From the NCBI GenBank assembly GCA_043783155.1, contig JAYVZS010000066.1, positions 1 through 32,411 of the forward strand: a DNA stretch of 32,411 nucleotides. Reading direction: 5' to 3'. This DNA is from JAPLDA01 sp043783155. Its GTDB lineage: Bacteria > Bacteroidota > Bacteroidia > AKYH767-A > 2013-40CM-41-45. How positions within the stretch are numbered: the first letter of the stretch is position 1; every line of letters begins with the position of its first letter. Made by a program: the position numbers and the translations under genes. This document shows, piece after piece, positions 13,985 to 22,801 of the stretch. Under the pieces are notes generated by a model. It worked only from the letters and a program-made list of their open reading frames with translations, searched no databases and was not told the origin of the DNA.

Positions 13985-14074
13985 AATTCTTTATTGAAAT
14001 GTTGATGATTGAATCGTGAATGTTTATTTTGCATGAGATTGAATGCCATCAGCCGGCATGCAAGATTACCCATT

Positions 14075-14602
14075 ATGCAGGATAAAATAAGTATTAAAAT
14101 CGCCTTACCGGAAGATGTTCCCTATGTAGCCGAAATCGGAAAAATTACATTTTATGAAACCTGGCGAAAGGTAAATACAGAAGAAGATATGGAACTGTAT
14201 CTGAAAGAATCATTTGGATGGGAAAAAATCAGGAAAGATGTTTCGGATGCTTTTACAAATATTTTTTTGCTGGCATACGAGAGTGAGAAATTAATCGGTT
14301 ATGCCAAAATGAGGCGAGATCGTACCTACAGTGAATTCCAGGGAGAAAAGGCAATTGAAATTGAGCGTATTTATGTGAAACGGGAATTCCAGGGAAAAAA
14401 AGTCGGTAAACTTTTGATGGATCGATGTATTGAAATAGCAAAGTCAGAAAACTCTGTTTGGCTTTGGCTTGGTGTAAACAATGAGAATATTAAAGCAACA
14501 CGTTTTTATTTTCGTTATGGTTTTGAAGTTTTCGGAACAAAGAAATTTAAACTTGGAAATGCGGAAGACGAAGATCTTCTTATGAAACTAAGGGTAGGAT
14601 AA
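14075..14602 (+). CDS. GNAT family N-acetyltransferase
   Basis: Transfers an acetyl group from acetyl-CoA to an amine; the substrate is unknown. The 175-residue protein has the N-terminal strand KISIKIALPEDVPYVAEIG (residues 4-22), beta-4 with IEIERIYVKREFQGKKVGKLL, which holds the CoA-pyrophosphate loop, and the C-terminal NNENIKATRFYFRYGFEVFG typical of GNAT motif B. In the Q-G-x-G-x-G loop one glycine is lysine (QGKKVG). I prefer the ATG at 14075, which starts at the fold; in-frame starts at 14033 and 14009 are possible, but a TTATTTTG box (14024-14031) would place the transcript start after 14033. It lies 74 bp before recN. Confidence 0.85.
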   Translation: MQDKISIKIALPEDVPYVAEIGKITFYETWRKVNTEEDMELYLKESFGWEKIRKDVSDAFTNIFLLAYESEKLIGYAKMRRDRTYSEFQGEKAIEIERIYVKREFQGKKVGKLLMDRCIEIAKSENSVWLWLGVNNENIKATRFYFRYGFEVFGTKKFKLGNAEDEDLLMKLRVG

Positions 14603-14676
14603 TGTTGAAGTTTCAAACGAAGGAATTTCCGATGATCCAATAAACAAATTGACTATTTTTTTACCTTCACAACGCT

Positions 14677-16338
14677 ATGCTTAAAAATATTTTAATTCAA
14701 AATTATGCCCTGATTGATCATCTCGAACTTGAATTTGAGAATGGGCTAAACATTGTGACCGGCGAAACCGGAGCCGGGAAATCCATTTTGCTCGGAGCTC
14801 TGTCGCTCATCATCGGAAACAGGGCCGATACTTCCGCTTTACTTGACACCTCTAAAAAATGCATTGTAGAAGGAAGATTCGATGCCGATAAAAAAAGTTT
14901 AAAAGATTTTTTCAGTGAACATGAATTGGATTTTGAAAACCCTGTGATTATACGCAGAGAAATCAGCAGTGAAGGTAAGTCGCGTTCTTTTATTAACGAT
15001 ACACCTGTTACATTGAGTCAGTTGAAGGAACTTGGGTTGTTGCTGGTCGACATTCACTCACAACATGAAACATTGCTTTTGAATCGAAGCGTCTTTCAAC
15101 TTTCTATTGTAGATGCGTTTGCACAACACGACAAACTGCTCATTGAATACTCAAAATATTTCCATGAGTTTCAATCCCTAAATAAAGAATTCAATATTCT
15201 TGAGGAAGAGGAAAAAAAGTCGAAAGCTGACCTCGACTATTTTCAATTTCTTTTCAGTGAGCTGGATGAAGTGAATCTTATTTCAGGTGAACAGGAAAAA
15301 CTGGAAGCGGAACTTCAGACACTTACGCATGCGGAGGAAATTAAATCAGGAATTGCTTTCATAGTTAATTCCATTTCTCAACGCGACGACAATTTTCTTA
15401 ATCAACTCAATCAGTTTACTAATTCAATCAACTCAATCAGTAAGTACAGCACAAAGCTTGAAACAATATCAGCGAGAATAAAAAGCGTGAACATCGAACT
15501 GAAAGACATTAACAATGAGATGGAGACCATCGGTGATGAAATAAATTTTGATCCGAAACGGATTGAAATTATCAATGAAAGATTAAATGTGATTTACCGG
15601 CTTCAGCAAAAACATCGGGTCAATACCATTGAAGAATTACTGACGTTAAAAAAACAATTTGAATCAAAACTTCAAGGTATCAGTTCGCTCGAAGAACGAA
15701 TCGAACAACTGAACAAGCAAATTATTGAGTCAAAAAAAACAACTATGAAAACAGCTCTTCGTATTTCTGATGGGAGGAACAAAGCGATTCCGGTTATTGA
15801 AAGCGAGATAAAAAAATTACTTGGGGAAGTAAGCTTGCCGAATGCTGTTCTTAAAATTGAAAACAACTTGCTGAGTGAAGATGAATTTACAACCAACGGA
15901 ATTGATCAGGTTCGTTTTCTTTTTTCGGCAAACAAAGGTGTTGCCTATGCCGACATCAGCAAAGTAGCTTCCGGCGGCGAGTTAAGCAGGTTGATGTTGT
16001 GTATTAAATCATCCGTTGCCCGGCTGATCTCGTTACCTACCATTATTTTTGATGAGATCGACACCGGTATTTCCGGTGAAACCGCTGTAAATGTCGGGAA
16101 GGTTTTAAAAGGAATGGCAAAACGCCACCAGCTGATTACCATTACTCACCTTCCTCAAATTGCGGGCAGGGGAGAGGCGCATTATTTTGTTTACAAGGAA
16201 GTAACAGGCAAAAAGACATTTACAAAAGTCCGTAAGCTGAATGCTGACGAGCGAATCGTTGAAATCGCAAAAATGTTGAGCGGGGAAAAACCATCTGCGG
16301 TGGCGATCGAAAACGCGAAAGAGTTGTTGAAGAATTGA
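14677..16338 (+). CDS. recN: DNA repair protein RecN
   Basis: SMC-like ATPase that tethers DNA ends during double-strand-break repair. The N-terminal head has the Walker A GETGAGKS (residues 29-36) and the Q-loop region DIHSQHETLLL (about 125-135). A long coiled-coil arm (about 160-380, rich in E, K, L and Q) follows. The C-terminal head has the signature VASGGELSRLML, Walker B IIFDEIDTGISG, and the H-loop region ITITHLPQIA. The 553-residue length equals that of E. coli RecN. It precedes fabI by 66 bp on the same strand. I did not find a LexA box or another SOS-type operator in the short upstream spacer. Confidence 0.95.
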   Translation: MLKNILIQNYALIDHLELEFENGLNIVTGETGAGKSILLGALSLIIGNRADTSALLDTSKKCIVEGRFDADKKSLKDFFSEHELDFENPVIIRREISSEGKSRSFINDTPVTLSQLKELGLLLVDIHSQHETLLLNRSVFQLSIVDAFAQHDKLLIEYSKYFHEFQSLNKEFNILEEEEKKSKADLDYFQFLFSELDEVNLISGEQEKLEAELQTLTHAEEIKSGIAFIVNSISQRDDNFLNQLNQFTNSINSISKYSTKLETISARIKSVNIELKDINNEMETIGDEINFDPKRIEIINERLNVIYRLQQKHRVNTIEELLTLKKQFESKLQGISSLEERIEQLNKQIIESKKTTMKTALRISDGRNKAIPVIESEIKKLLGEVSLPNAVLKIENNLLSEDEFTTNGIDQVRFLFSANKGVAYADISKVASGGELSRLMLCIKSSVARLISLPTIIFDEIDTGISGETAVNVGKVLKGMAKRHQLITITHLPQIAGRGEAHYFVYKEVTGKKTFTKVRKLNADERIVEIAKMLSGEKPSAVAIENAKELLKN

Positions 16339-16404
16339 ATTGTCACAAAAAAATTCTTTCCTTTACTTCCTGCTCAATACTCCAATTCAAAATTTCTAAC
16401 TATT

Positions 16405-17214
16405 ATGTACAACTTACTCAAAGGAAAACGCGGAATTATTTCAGGAGCGCTCGATGCGAATTCAATCGCATGGAAAGTAGCCCAACGTTGCCACCAGGAA
16501 GGAGCGACCATGACGCTCACCAATGCGCCGATAGCGATGCGGATGGGAGAAATAAAAAAGCTGGCGGACGAAACAAAGTCTGAAATTATTCCTGCCGATG
16601 CTACAAGCGTTGAAGAGTTGACAACTCTTTTTTCTAAATCACAGGAAGTATTGGGTGGAAAAATTGATTTCGTTCTGCACTCGATCGGCATGTCAGTAAA
16701 TATCAGGAAGAATATTCCTTATACAGAAAGTAATTACGATTATTTCATGAAAGGCATTGATGTTTCTGCCATGTCATTGCATAAAATGCTGAGCGTAGCT
16801 ATGAAATTGGACGCGATAAACGAAGGCGGAAGTGTAGTTGCATTAACTTACATGGCTGCACAGCGCACATTTCCATTTTATACCGACATGGCCGACATTA
16901 AAGCAATGCTCGAATCCATTACACGTAGTTTTGGTTATCACTATGGAAAAAGTAAGAGAGTACGTGTGAATACAGTTTCTCAATCTCCGACAAAAACTAC
17001 AGCGGGTACAGGTATTAAGGGCTTTGGAGATTTCTATAATTTCGCTGATGCAGTGGCTCCGCTTGGAAATGCAAGTGCTGATGCCTGTGCAGATTATTGC
17101 GTGACACTTTTTTCCGACCTCACAAAAATGGTAACGATGCAAAACCTGTATCACGATGGTGGTTATTCGAATACAGGTGTAAGCATGGAAGTGATGCAAA
17201 AGTTTGAGGGTTGA
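16405..17214 (+). CDS. fabI: Enoyl-ACP reductase FabI
   Basis: Last reductive step of each fatty-acid elongation cycle, using NAD(P)H to reduce trans-2-enoyl-ACP in the cytosol. An SDR fold of 269 residues. The cofactor site begins ISGALDANSIAW (residues 12-23), a modified glycine loop typical of FabI. LHSIG (91-95) follows strand four. The catalytic set Tyr149, Tyr159 and Lys166 (TYMAAQRTFPFY, then TDMADIK) aligns with E. coli Tyr146, Tyr156 and Lys163. A C-terminal GGYSNTGVS completes the fold. It follows recN and is ended by a terminator shared with the convergent clpC. FabI is the triclosan target; resistance cannot be judged from sequence here. Confidence 0.93.
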   Translation: MYNLLKGKRGIISGALDANSIAWKVAQRCHQEGATMTLTNAPIAMRMGEIKKLADETKSEIIPADATSVEELTTLFSKSQEVLGGKIDFVLHSIGMSVNIRKNIPYTESNYDYFMKGIDVSAMSLHKMLSVAMKLDAINEGGSVVALTYMAAQRTFPFYTDMADIKAMLESITRSFGYHYGKSKRVRVNTVSQSPTKTTAGTGIKGFGDFYNFADAVAPLGNASADACADYCVTLFSDLTKMVTMQNLYHDGGYSNTGVSMEVMQKFEG

Positions 17215-17231
17215 TACAAAGTACTTAAAAC

Positions 17232-17270
17232 AAAAAAGCGTCTCTCTGAAGGGAGGACGCTTTTTTTTTT
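17232..17270. terminator. Bidirectional terminator between fabI and clpC
   Basis: The stem GCGTCTCTC (17238-17246) pairs with GGGAGGACGC (17251-17260) with one bulged G and a short loop. It is preceded by an A-run and followed by ten T's, so it works on the plus strand for fabI and, with the A-run read as T's, on the minus strand for clpC. Confidence 0.85.
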
Positions 17271-17288
17271 ACTTAGAAGTATTTTCTA

Positions 17289-19859
17289 TTATTCTTCTTT
17301 CTTCTTCCTGGTCGTTCCTGTTTTTGCAGGAGGTGGAGGAGTAGCTGCTGTAGCTTTTGTAACAGAAATTTTCAAGCTAGTGCTTTCTTTATCAAATACA
17401 ACTTCGATGATGTCACCTTCACCAAGTTCTGCTTTAATGATCTCTTCAGCTAACGGGTCTTCGAGGTATTTCTGAATCGAGCGCTTTAATGGACGTGCAC
17501 CGAAGTTCGCGTCATATCCTTTATCAGAAATGAAATCCTTTGCTTCGTCAGAAAGTTTGAGCTTATAACCGAGTTCCTCAACGCGTTTGTAAAGATGAAC
17601 AAGTTCAACATCAATAATTTTATGAATGTGTTCTTTGCTGAGTGAATTGAACAACACAACATCATCAATACGGTTCAGAAATTCAGGAGCAAAGGCTTTC
17701 TTCAATGCATTTTCTATCACGCCTTTCGTATTGTCATCATGTGCTGATTCCTTTGCCATGGTCGTAAATCCAACACCTTGCCCGAAGTCTTTTAGCTGGC
17801 GTGATCCGATGTTTGAAGTCATGATCATAATCGTATTCTTGAAATCAACTTTACGACCGAGTGAATCAGTCAGCATACCTTCATCCAAAACCTGGAGCAG
17901 GAGGTTAAAAATATCCGGGTGAGCTTTTTCAATTTCATCCAGAAGAACAACAGCGTAAGGTTTACGTCTTACTTTTTCAGTCAACTGTCCGCCTTCTTCA
18001 TAACCGACATATCCAGGAGGCGCACCAATCAATCTTGATACAGCAAATTTCTCCATGTATTCGCTCATGTCAATACGAACGAGTGCATCATCAGAATCGA
18101 AGAGGTATTTTGCAAGAACTTTTGCGAGTTCAGTTTTTCCAACTCCTGTAGGACCAAGGAAGATAAAAGTTCCAATTGGTTTGTTTGGATCTTTTAAGCC
18201 GGCACGGTTACGTTGAATTGCTCTTACCACTTTCGCGATCGCTTCATCCTGACCTATTACTTTTCCTTTCAGTTCGTCTGCCATTTTAACAAGACGATTA
18301 CTTTCTGTTTGCGCGATACGTGTAACCGGAATACCTGTCATCATGGCTACCACTTCAGCAACATCCTTTTCATTAACAGTGTAGCGATGGCTTTTTGTTT
18401 CCTCTTCCCATTGCTTTTTTGCAGCGTCCAATTGTTCGAGTAATTGTTTTTCTGTATCTCGAAGCTTTGCTGCTTCTTCGTACTTCTGACTTCTGACAAC
18501 TTTATTTTTTTCAACCTTGATTTCAGAAACTTTTGTTTCGAGATCAAGAATGTTTTTGGGAACGTGAATATTTGTAATGTGAACACGCGATCCGGATTCA
18601 TCCAAAGCATCAATTGCCTTGTCCGGAAGAAAACGGTCCGTAATGTACCGTGCAGTAAGGGTTACGCATGCTTTCAACGCTTCAGGTGTATAGTTCACGT
18701 TGTGATGTTCTTCATAGCGGTCTTTGATGTTCTTCAGGATCTCCTGTGTTTCATCAATACTTGCCGGCTCAACCAACACGCGCTGGAAACGTCTGTCAAG
18801 CGCGCCGTCTTTTTCAATATACTGGCGGTACTCATCGAGGGTAGTGGCACCGATGCATTGAATTTCACCACGGGCAAGAGCGGGCTTAAACATATTGGAA
18901 GCATCGAGGGAACCGGAAGCGCCACCAGCACCAATGATTGTATGAATTTCATCGATGAAAAGGATGACATCCGGTGATTTTTCAAGTTCATTCATCACGG
19001 CTTTCATACGCTCTTCAAACTGTCCGCGGTATTTAGTTCCGGCAACAAGTGAGGCAAGATCAAGCGTCACAATTCTCTTATTAAATAAAACGCGTGAAAC
19101 TTTTCGTTGAACGATCCTCAGAGCAAGTCCTTCTGCAATTGCAGATTTACCAACACCTGGTTCACCGATCAAAATTGGATTATTCTTTTTTCTTCTTGAT
19201 AAAATCTGGGAGACACGTTCAATTTCTTTTTCACGTCCCACAATCGGATCGAGGCGACCATCTTCAGCGGCCTTCGTAAGGTCACGACCGAAGTTATCAA
19301 GAACCGGAGTCTTGGATTTTGAATCACTTCCTTTTTTACCTCCGGTGATTCCTGTTCCCCCATCATCTTCCTTCGAATAAGGATCGTCTTCAGCAGGATT
19401 GTGAGGAGAGTCGGAACGAAAATTAGTTTTGATGATATCCAGTTCTTCTTTTACAATTTCATAGGTAATGCCATACTGGTTCAGGATTTGAGTCGCGATG
19501 TTATCATCATCTTTTAAAATAGAAAGAAGAAGATGTTCTGTTCCGATCACATCGCTCTTAAAAACCTTTGCTTCGAGATAGGTAATTTTAAGGGCCTTCT
19601 CAGCTTGTTTGGTGAGCGGGATATTACTGAGATTATTTGCAGACGTAGAACTTCCCTTTACAGAATTCTCCACTGATTTTCTTAACTCGGCAAGATTAAT
19701 TCCCAACGACTTTAGAATTTTGATTGCCATTCCTTCTCCTTCACGGATCAGACCTAGCAATAAGTGTTCAGTTCCGATGTAATCATGTCCCAAACGCAAA
19801 GCTTCTTCACGACTGAATGTGATGACATCCTTTACCCGGGGAGAAAATTTAGCTTCCAT
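17289..19859 (-). CDS. clpC: ClpC-type AAA+ ATPase (Clp protease ATP-binding subunit)
   Basis: Hexameric unfoldase that feeds substrates to the ClpP protease. The N domain (residues 1-145) has two Clp_N repeats, each with an IGTEHLLL motif (28-35 and 105-112), followed by a flexible acidic Gly/Ser linker (about 150-185). AAA1 has Walker A GEPGVGKS (232-239) and FIDEIH. The middle region (440-480) has a UVR-like helix (KYEEAAKLRDTEKQL), marking ClpC rather than ClpA. AAA2 has GPTGVGKT (569-576) and LLDEIEKAHPD. VGF (696-698) is the ClpP-docking tripeptide. The C-terminal tail is Lys/Thr/Pro rich. The start at 19859 is canonical (MEAKFSPRVKDVI). ClpP is not in the window. It is divergent from gyrA. 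Confidence 0.95.
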   Translation of the reverse strand: MEAKFSPRVKDVITFSREEALRLGHDYIGTEHLLLGLIREGEGMAIKILKSLGINLAELRKSVENSVKGSSTSANNLSNIPLTKQAEKALKITYLEAKVFKSDVIGTEHLLLSILKDDDNIATQILNQYGITYEIVKEELDIIKTNFRSDSPHNPAEDDPYSKEDDGGTGITGGKKGSDSKSKTPVLDNFGRDLTKAAEDGRLDPIVGREKEIERVSQILSRRKKNNPILIGEPGVGKSAIAEGLALRIVQRKVSRVLFNKRIVTLDLASLVAGTKYRGQFEERMKAVMNELEKSPDVILFIDEIHTIIGAGGASGSLDASNMFKPALARGEIQCIGATTLDEYRQYIEKDGALDRRFQRVLVEPASIDETQEILKNIKDRYEEHHNVNYTPEALKACVTLTARYITDRFLPDKAIDALDESGSRVHITNIHVPKNILDLETKVSEIKVEKNKVVRSQKYEEAAKLRDTEKQLLEQLDAAKKQWEEETKSHRYTVNEKDVAEVVAMMTGIPVTRIAQTESNRLVKMADELKGKVIGQDEAIAKVVRAIQRNRAGLKDPNKPIGTFIFLGPTGVGKTELAKVLAKYLFDSDDALVRIDMSEYMEKFAVSRLIGAPPGYVGYEEGGQLTEKVRRKPYAVVLLDEIEKAHPDIFNLLLQVLDEGMLTDSLGRKVDFKNTIMIMTSNIGSRQLKDFGQGVGFTTMAKESAHDDNTKGVIENALKKAFAPEFLNRIDDVVLFNSLSKEHIHKIIDVELVHLYKRVEELGYKLKLSDEAKDFISDKGYDANFGARPLKRSIQKYLEDPLAEEIIKAELGEGDIIEVVFDKESTSLKISVTKATAATPPPPAKTGTTRKKKEE

Positions 19860-19924
19860 AATAAGTTTAAGTTTTAAATTGTCTAACGTTGATACTAAGA
19901 AATAAGTTTAGGTTGATCAGACTA

Positions 19925-19940
19925 ACTTTTCAACAAAATT
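19925..19940. repeat. 16-bp direct repeat, copy A
   Basis: ACTTTTCAACAAAATT is identical to the copy at 20007-20022, 82 bp away. This copy overlaps the clpC -7 box on the minus strand. Confidence 0.85.
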
Positions 19941-19965
19941 ACGTATTTCATTTCAGAGGGTGCAA
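19934..19965 (-). promoter_or_regulatory. clpC promoter
   Basis: On the minus strand TAATTTTG (19934-19941) is a perfect TAnnTTTG box and TTG (19963-19965) lies 21 bp upstream, so both elements of a Bacteroidota housekeeping promoter are present. The leader to the ATG is about 65-70 nt. Confidence 0.7.
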
Positions 19966-19987
19966 TTAACGTGCAAATTTAACTTTG

Positions 19988-20002
19988 CTGTCATACGGAC
20001 AG
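19988..20002. promoter_or_regulatory. CTGTC-N5-GACAG inverted repeat upstream of clpC
   Basis: A perfect 5-bp inverted repeat with a 5-nt spacer lies 23 bp upstream of the clpC -33 element. It has the size of a dimeric regulator site; the regulator is unknown and it is not a CIRCE element. Confidence 0.4.
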
Positions 20003-20006
20003 ACAG

Positions 20007-20022
20007 ACTTTTCAACAAAATT
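20007..20022. repeat. 16-bp direct repeat, copy B
   Basis: Identical to copy A at 19925-19940. On the minus strand the surrounding sequence reads AAATTTTG, so it keeps part of a -7 box but not the leading TA. It may be a duplicated promoter fragment or a regulator site. Confidence 0.8.
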
Positions 20023-20227
20023 TTGTGAGAAAAAATCTCATTTATCTGATGTCAAATTCCTATCTTCGAACTCCAAAATTTTTCATTGAAAATGAAACAG
20101 ACATCCGGTTATTTTTAGTCTTGTAAGGGAACACTTTTAAGGCAAAAAACAAACTGATAACTGATTAATAATTAGGTCACCAGCAAATTAAAGTACATCA
20201 CTATAGTCAACAAAATTAATTAAAAAA

Positions 20228-22783
20228 ATGGCAGAAAGAATAATTCCGATTAACATCGAGGAAGAAATGAAAACGGCCTACATTGATTATTCAATGTCAG
20301 TCATTGTATCGAGGGCATTACCCGATGTTCGTGATGGTTTGAAACCGGTTCACAGGCGAGTTTTGTATGGGATGCTTGACCTTGGCGTATTGAGTAACCG
20401 TCCGTATAAAAAATCTGCAAGAATAGTCGGAGAAGTGCTGGGAAAGTACCATCCGCATGGTGATACATCTGTATACGATGCAATGGTCAGAATGGCGCAA
20501 GAGTGGAGTTTGCGTTATCCGCTTGTGGACGGACAAGGAAATTTCGGTTCCATGGACGGAGATAGTCCGGCAGCCATGCGTTATACAGAAGCTCGATTAA
20601 AAAAAATTGCCGAAGAATTATTGGCAGACATTGATAAAGATACGGTGGATTTCTCTTTAAACTTTGACGATTCCTTACAGGAGCCCACTGTTCTTCCATC
20701 CAAGATTCCAAACCTGTTAATTAATGGTTCCTCCGGAATCGCAGTCGGAATGGCTACCAACATGCCGCCTCATAACCTTACGGAAGTGATTGAAGCCATT
20801 GTTGCGTACATCGACAACAAAGAGATTACAATTGATGAGCTAACGAAGTTTGTGAAAGCACCTGACTTTCCTACAGCCGGAATTATTTACGGCTATGCCG
20901 GAGTAAAAGAAGCGTATGAAACAGGTCGCGGAAGAATTGTTCTTCGGTCTCGTGCTACAATTGAGCAGTTAGCGAATGGAAAGGAACGAATCATTGTTAC
21001 TGAAGTTCCTTACCAGGTCAACAAAGCGGAAATGATCAAGCGTACTGCCGACATGATCAATGAGAAAAAAATTGATGGCATTACAGATATCCGTGATGAA
21101 TCAGATCGTGAAGGCGTTCGCATCGTATACGATATTCGCAGAGATGCAATTTCTAATGTGGTGTTGAATAATCTGTATAAACATACTGCGCTTCAGTCGG
21201 CATTCAATGTGAACAACATTGCTTTGGTGCACGGCCGGCCAATGATGCTGAACCTGAAAGACATGATTGTTCACTACGTGAACCATCGTCATGAGGTAGT
21301 GATTCGCAGAACAAAGTATGAGTTGGCTGAAGCGGAAAAACGAGCCCACATCCTCGAAGGTCTTTTAATCGCACTCGATCACCTGGATGAAGTAATTGCA
21401 TTGATACGTGCATCGCAAACCCCGCAGATTGCGCAGGATGGACTGATGACACAATTCAGCTTATCTGAAATTCAGTCGAAGGCAATTCTCGATTTGCGTC
21501 TGCAAAAACTAACCGGTCTTGAACGCGACAAAATCAAAGAAGAATATGCTGAGTTAATGAAGATCATTGACTATTACCGTGGCATTCTTGCCAATGAAAA
21601 TCTCCGGATGGAAATTATCAAGGATGAAATGGCGGAAGTAAAAGAAAAGTATGGTGATAAACGCAGAACAGAAATTGTTTACACCGGCGATGAGATTTCA
21701 ATGGAGGATATGATTGTTGACGAAGATGTCGTGATCACCATTTCTCATCTTGGTTATGTAAAACGTACGCATCTTTCAGAATACAGAACGCAGGGAAGGG
21801 GAGGCAGAGGCGCACAGGGAAGTGCTACCCGTGACGAAGATTTTGTGGAACATATTTATGTGGCGTCCACTCACAATTACATGTTGTTCTTTACCGAGCA
21901 GGGAAAATGTTATTGGCTCAAGGTATATGAAATCCCTGAAGGAACGAAAACTTCGAAAGGCAGGGCGATACAAAATCTGATCAGTCTTTCTCCGGACGAT
22001 AAAGTAAAAGCATTTATCAATGTAAAGAATTTGACGGACGAAGCATACATCAACAATAATTTTATTGTGATGTGTACGAAGAACGGGACCATCAAAAAGA
22101 CAGCTTTGGAAGCATATTCAAGACCGAGACTTTCGGGAATCAATGCAATTAACATTGAAGAAGGAGATCAGCTCCTTGAAGCACGACTCACGAATGGCAC
22201 AAACGAAATTATGATTGCGACCAGGAAAGGAAAAGTTGTTCGCTTTAATGAAACAACGGTGCGTGCAGTCGGAAGAAATTCAATCGGTGTAAGAGGAGTC
22301 ACTTTGCAGGGTGAAGATGACAAAGTCATCGGAATGGTGTGTGTAAACGACCCGATCAAAGAAAGTGTATTGGTCGTTTCTGAAAAAGGATATGGGAAAC
22401 GTTCTGAAGTGGATGAATATCGCATCACCAACAGGGGCGGAAAAGGAGTTAAGACCATCAACGTAACGGATAAAACGGGTAACCTGATTGCCATTAAAAT
22501 TGTGGTTGACAATGATGACCTGATGATCATTAATAAATCAGGAGTTACCATCAGGATGGGTGTGGAAGATTTGAGAATAATGGGCCGCGCGACACAAGGC
22601 GTGCGATTGATTCGTTTGGATGACGACGATGAAATTGCATCTGTTGCAAAAGTAGAAGTGCAGGATGAAGTACACAAGCCGGAAGAAACAGAAGCGGCTC
22701 CGGGAACACTACCGGAAAATAAACAGGATGTAACTGGTGAATCATCTGAAGAGCCCGGAGAAGATCAAACCGATTTAACATAA
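20228..22783 (+). CDS. gyrA: DNA gyrase subunit A
   Basis: Type II topoisomerase subunit that breaks and rejoins DNA; with GyrB it introduces negative supercoils. The protein is 851 residues. The N-terminal domain has the catalytic Tyr119 in AAMRYTEARL and the quinolone region HPHGDTSVYDAMVRMAQ (residues 75-91). There Thr80 and Asp84 align with E. coli Ser83 and Asp87. The C-terminal beta-pinwheel begins at about 495 and carries the GyrA box as QGRGGRG (about 519-525), which separates GyrA from ParC. The tail (about 810-851) is acidic and disordered. The ATG starts the canonical MAERIIPINIEEEM. The TPR gene follows 18 bp later without a terminator. GyrB is not in the window. Confidence 0.96.
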   Translation: MAERIIPINIEEEMKTAYIDYSMSVIVSRALPDVRDGLKPVHRRVLYGMLDLGVLSNRPYKKSARIVGEVLGKYHPHGDTSVYDAMVRMAQEWSLRYPLVDGQGNFGSMDGDSPAAMRYTEARLKKIAEELLADIDKDTVDFSLNFDDSLQEPTVLPSKIPNLLINGSSGIAVGMATNMPPHNLTEVIEAIVAYIDNKEITIDELTKFVKAPDFPTAGIIYGYAGVKEAYETGRGRIVLRSRATIEQLANGKERIIVTEVPYQVNKAEMIKRTADMINEKKIDGITDIRDESDREGVRIVYDIRRDAISNVVLNNLYKHTALQSAFNVNNIALVHGRPMMLNLKDMIVHYVNHRHEVVIRRTKYELAEAEKRAHILEGLLIALDHLDEVIALIRASQTPQIAQDGLMTQFSLSEIQSKAILDLRLQKLTGLERDKIKEEYAELMKIIDYYRGILANENLRMEIIKDEMAEVKEKYGDKRRTEIVYTGDEISMEDMIVDEDVVITISHLGYVKRTHLSEYRTQGRGGRGAQGSATRDEDFVEHIYVASTHNYMLFFTEQGKCYWLKVYEIPEGTKTSKGRAIQNLISLSPDDKVKAFINVKNLTDEAYINNNFIVMCTKNGTIKKTALEAYSRPRLSGINAINIEEGDQLLEARLTNGTNEIMIATRKGKVVRFNETTVRAVGRNSIGVRGVTLQGEDDKVIGMVCVNDPIKESVLVVSEKGYGKRSEVDEYRITNRGGKGVKTINVTDKTGNLIAIKIVVDNDDLMIINKSGVTIRMGVEDLRIMGRATQGVRLIRLDDDDEIASVAKVEVQDEVHKPEETEAAPGTLPENKQDVTGESSEEPGEDQTDLT

Positions 22784-22801
22784 TTCAAAAAAATCAGCAG
22801 C

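Larger units (their letters stand above)
19860..20227. other. 368-bp clpC/gyrA divergent regulatory spacer
   Basis: No gene. It contains the clpC promoter, two copies of a 16-bp direct repeat, and two inverted repeats. I could not place a convincing gyrA promoter; TATCTTCG at 20061-20068 is a near match to the -7 box. The gyrA-proximal part is AT-rich. Confidence 0.7.

Noticed and set aside
18444..18977. A 177-codon plus-strand open frame
   Set aside because: It lies antisense inside clpC and its peptide is Cys/Phe rich and low in normal domain pattern. clpC is fully intact, so this is a shadow.
22168..22677. A 169-codon minus-strand open frame in gyrA
   Set aside because: It is Ser/Thr/Pro rich, as expected from the reverse of a coding strand, and gyrA is intact across it.
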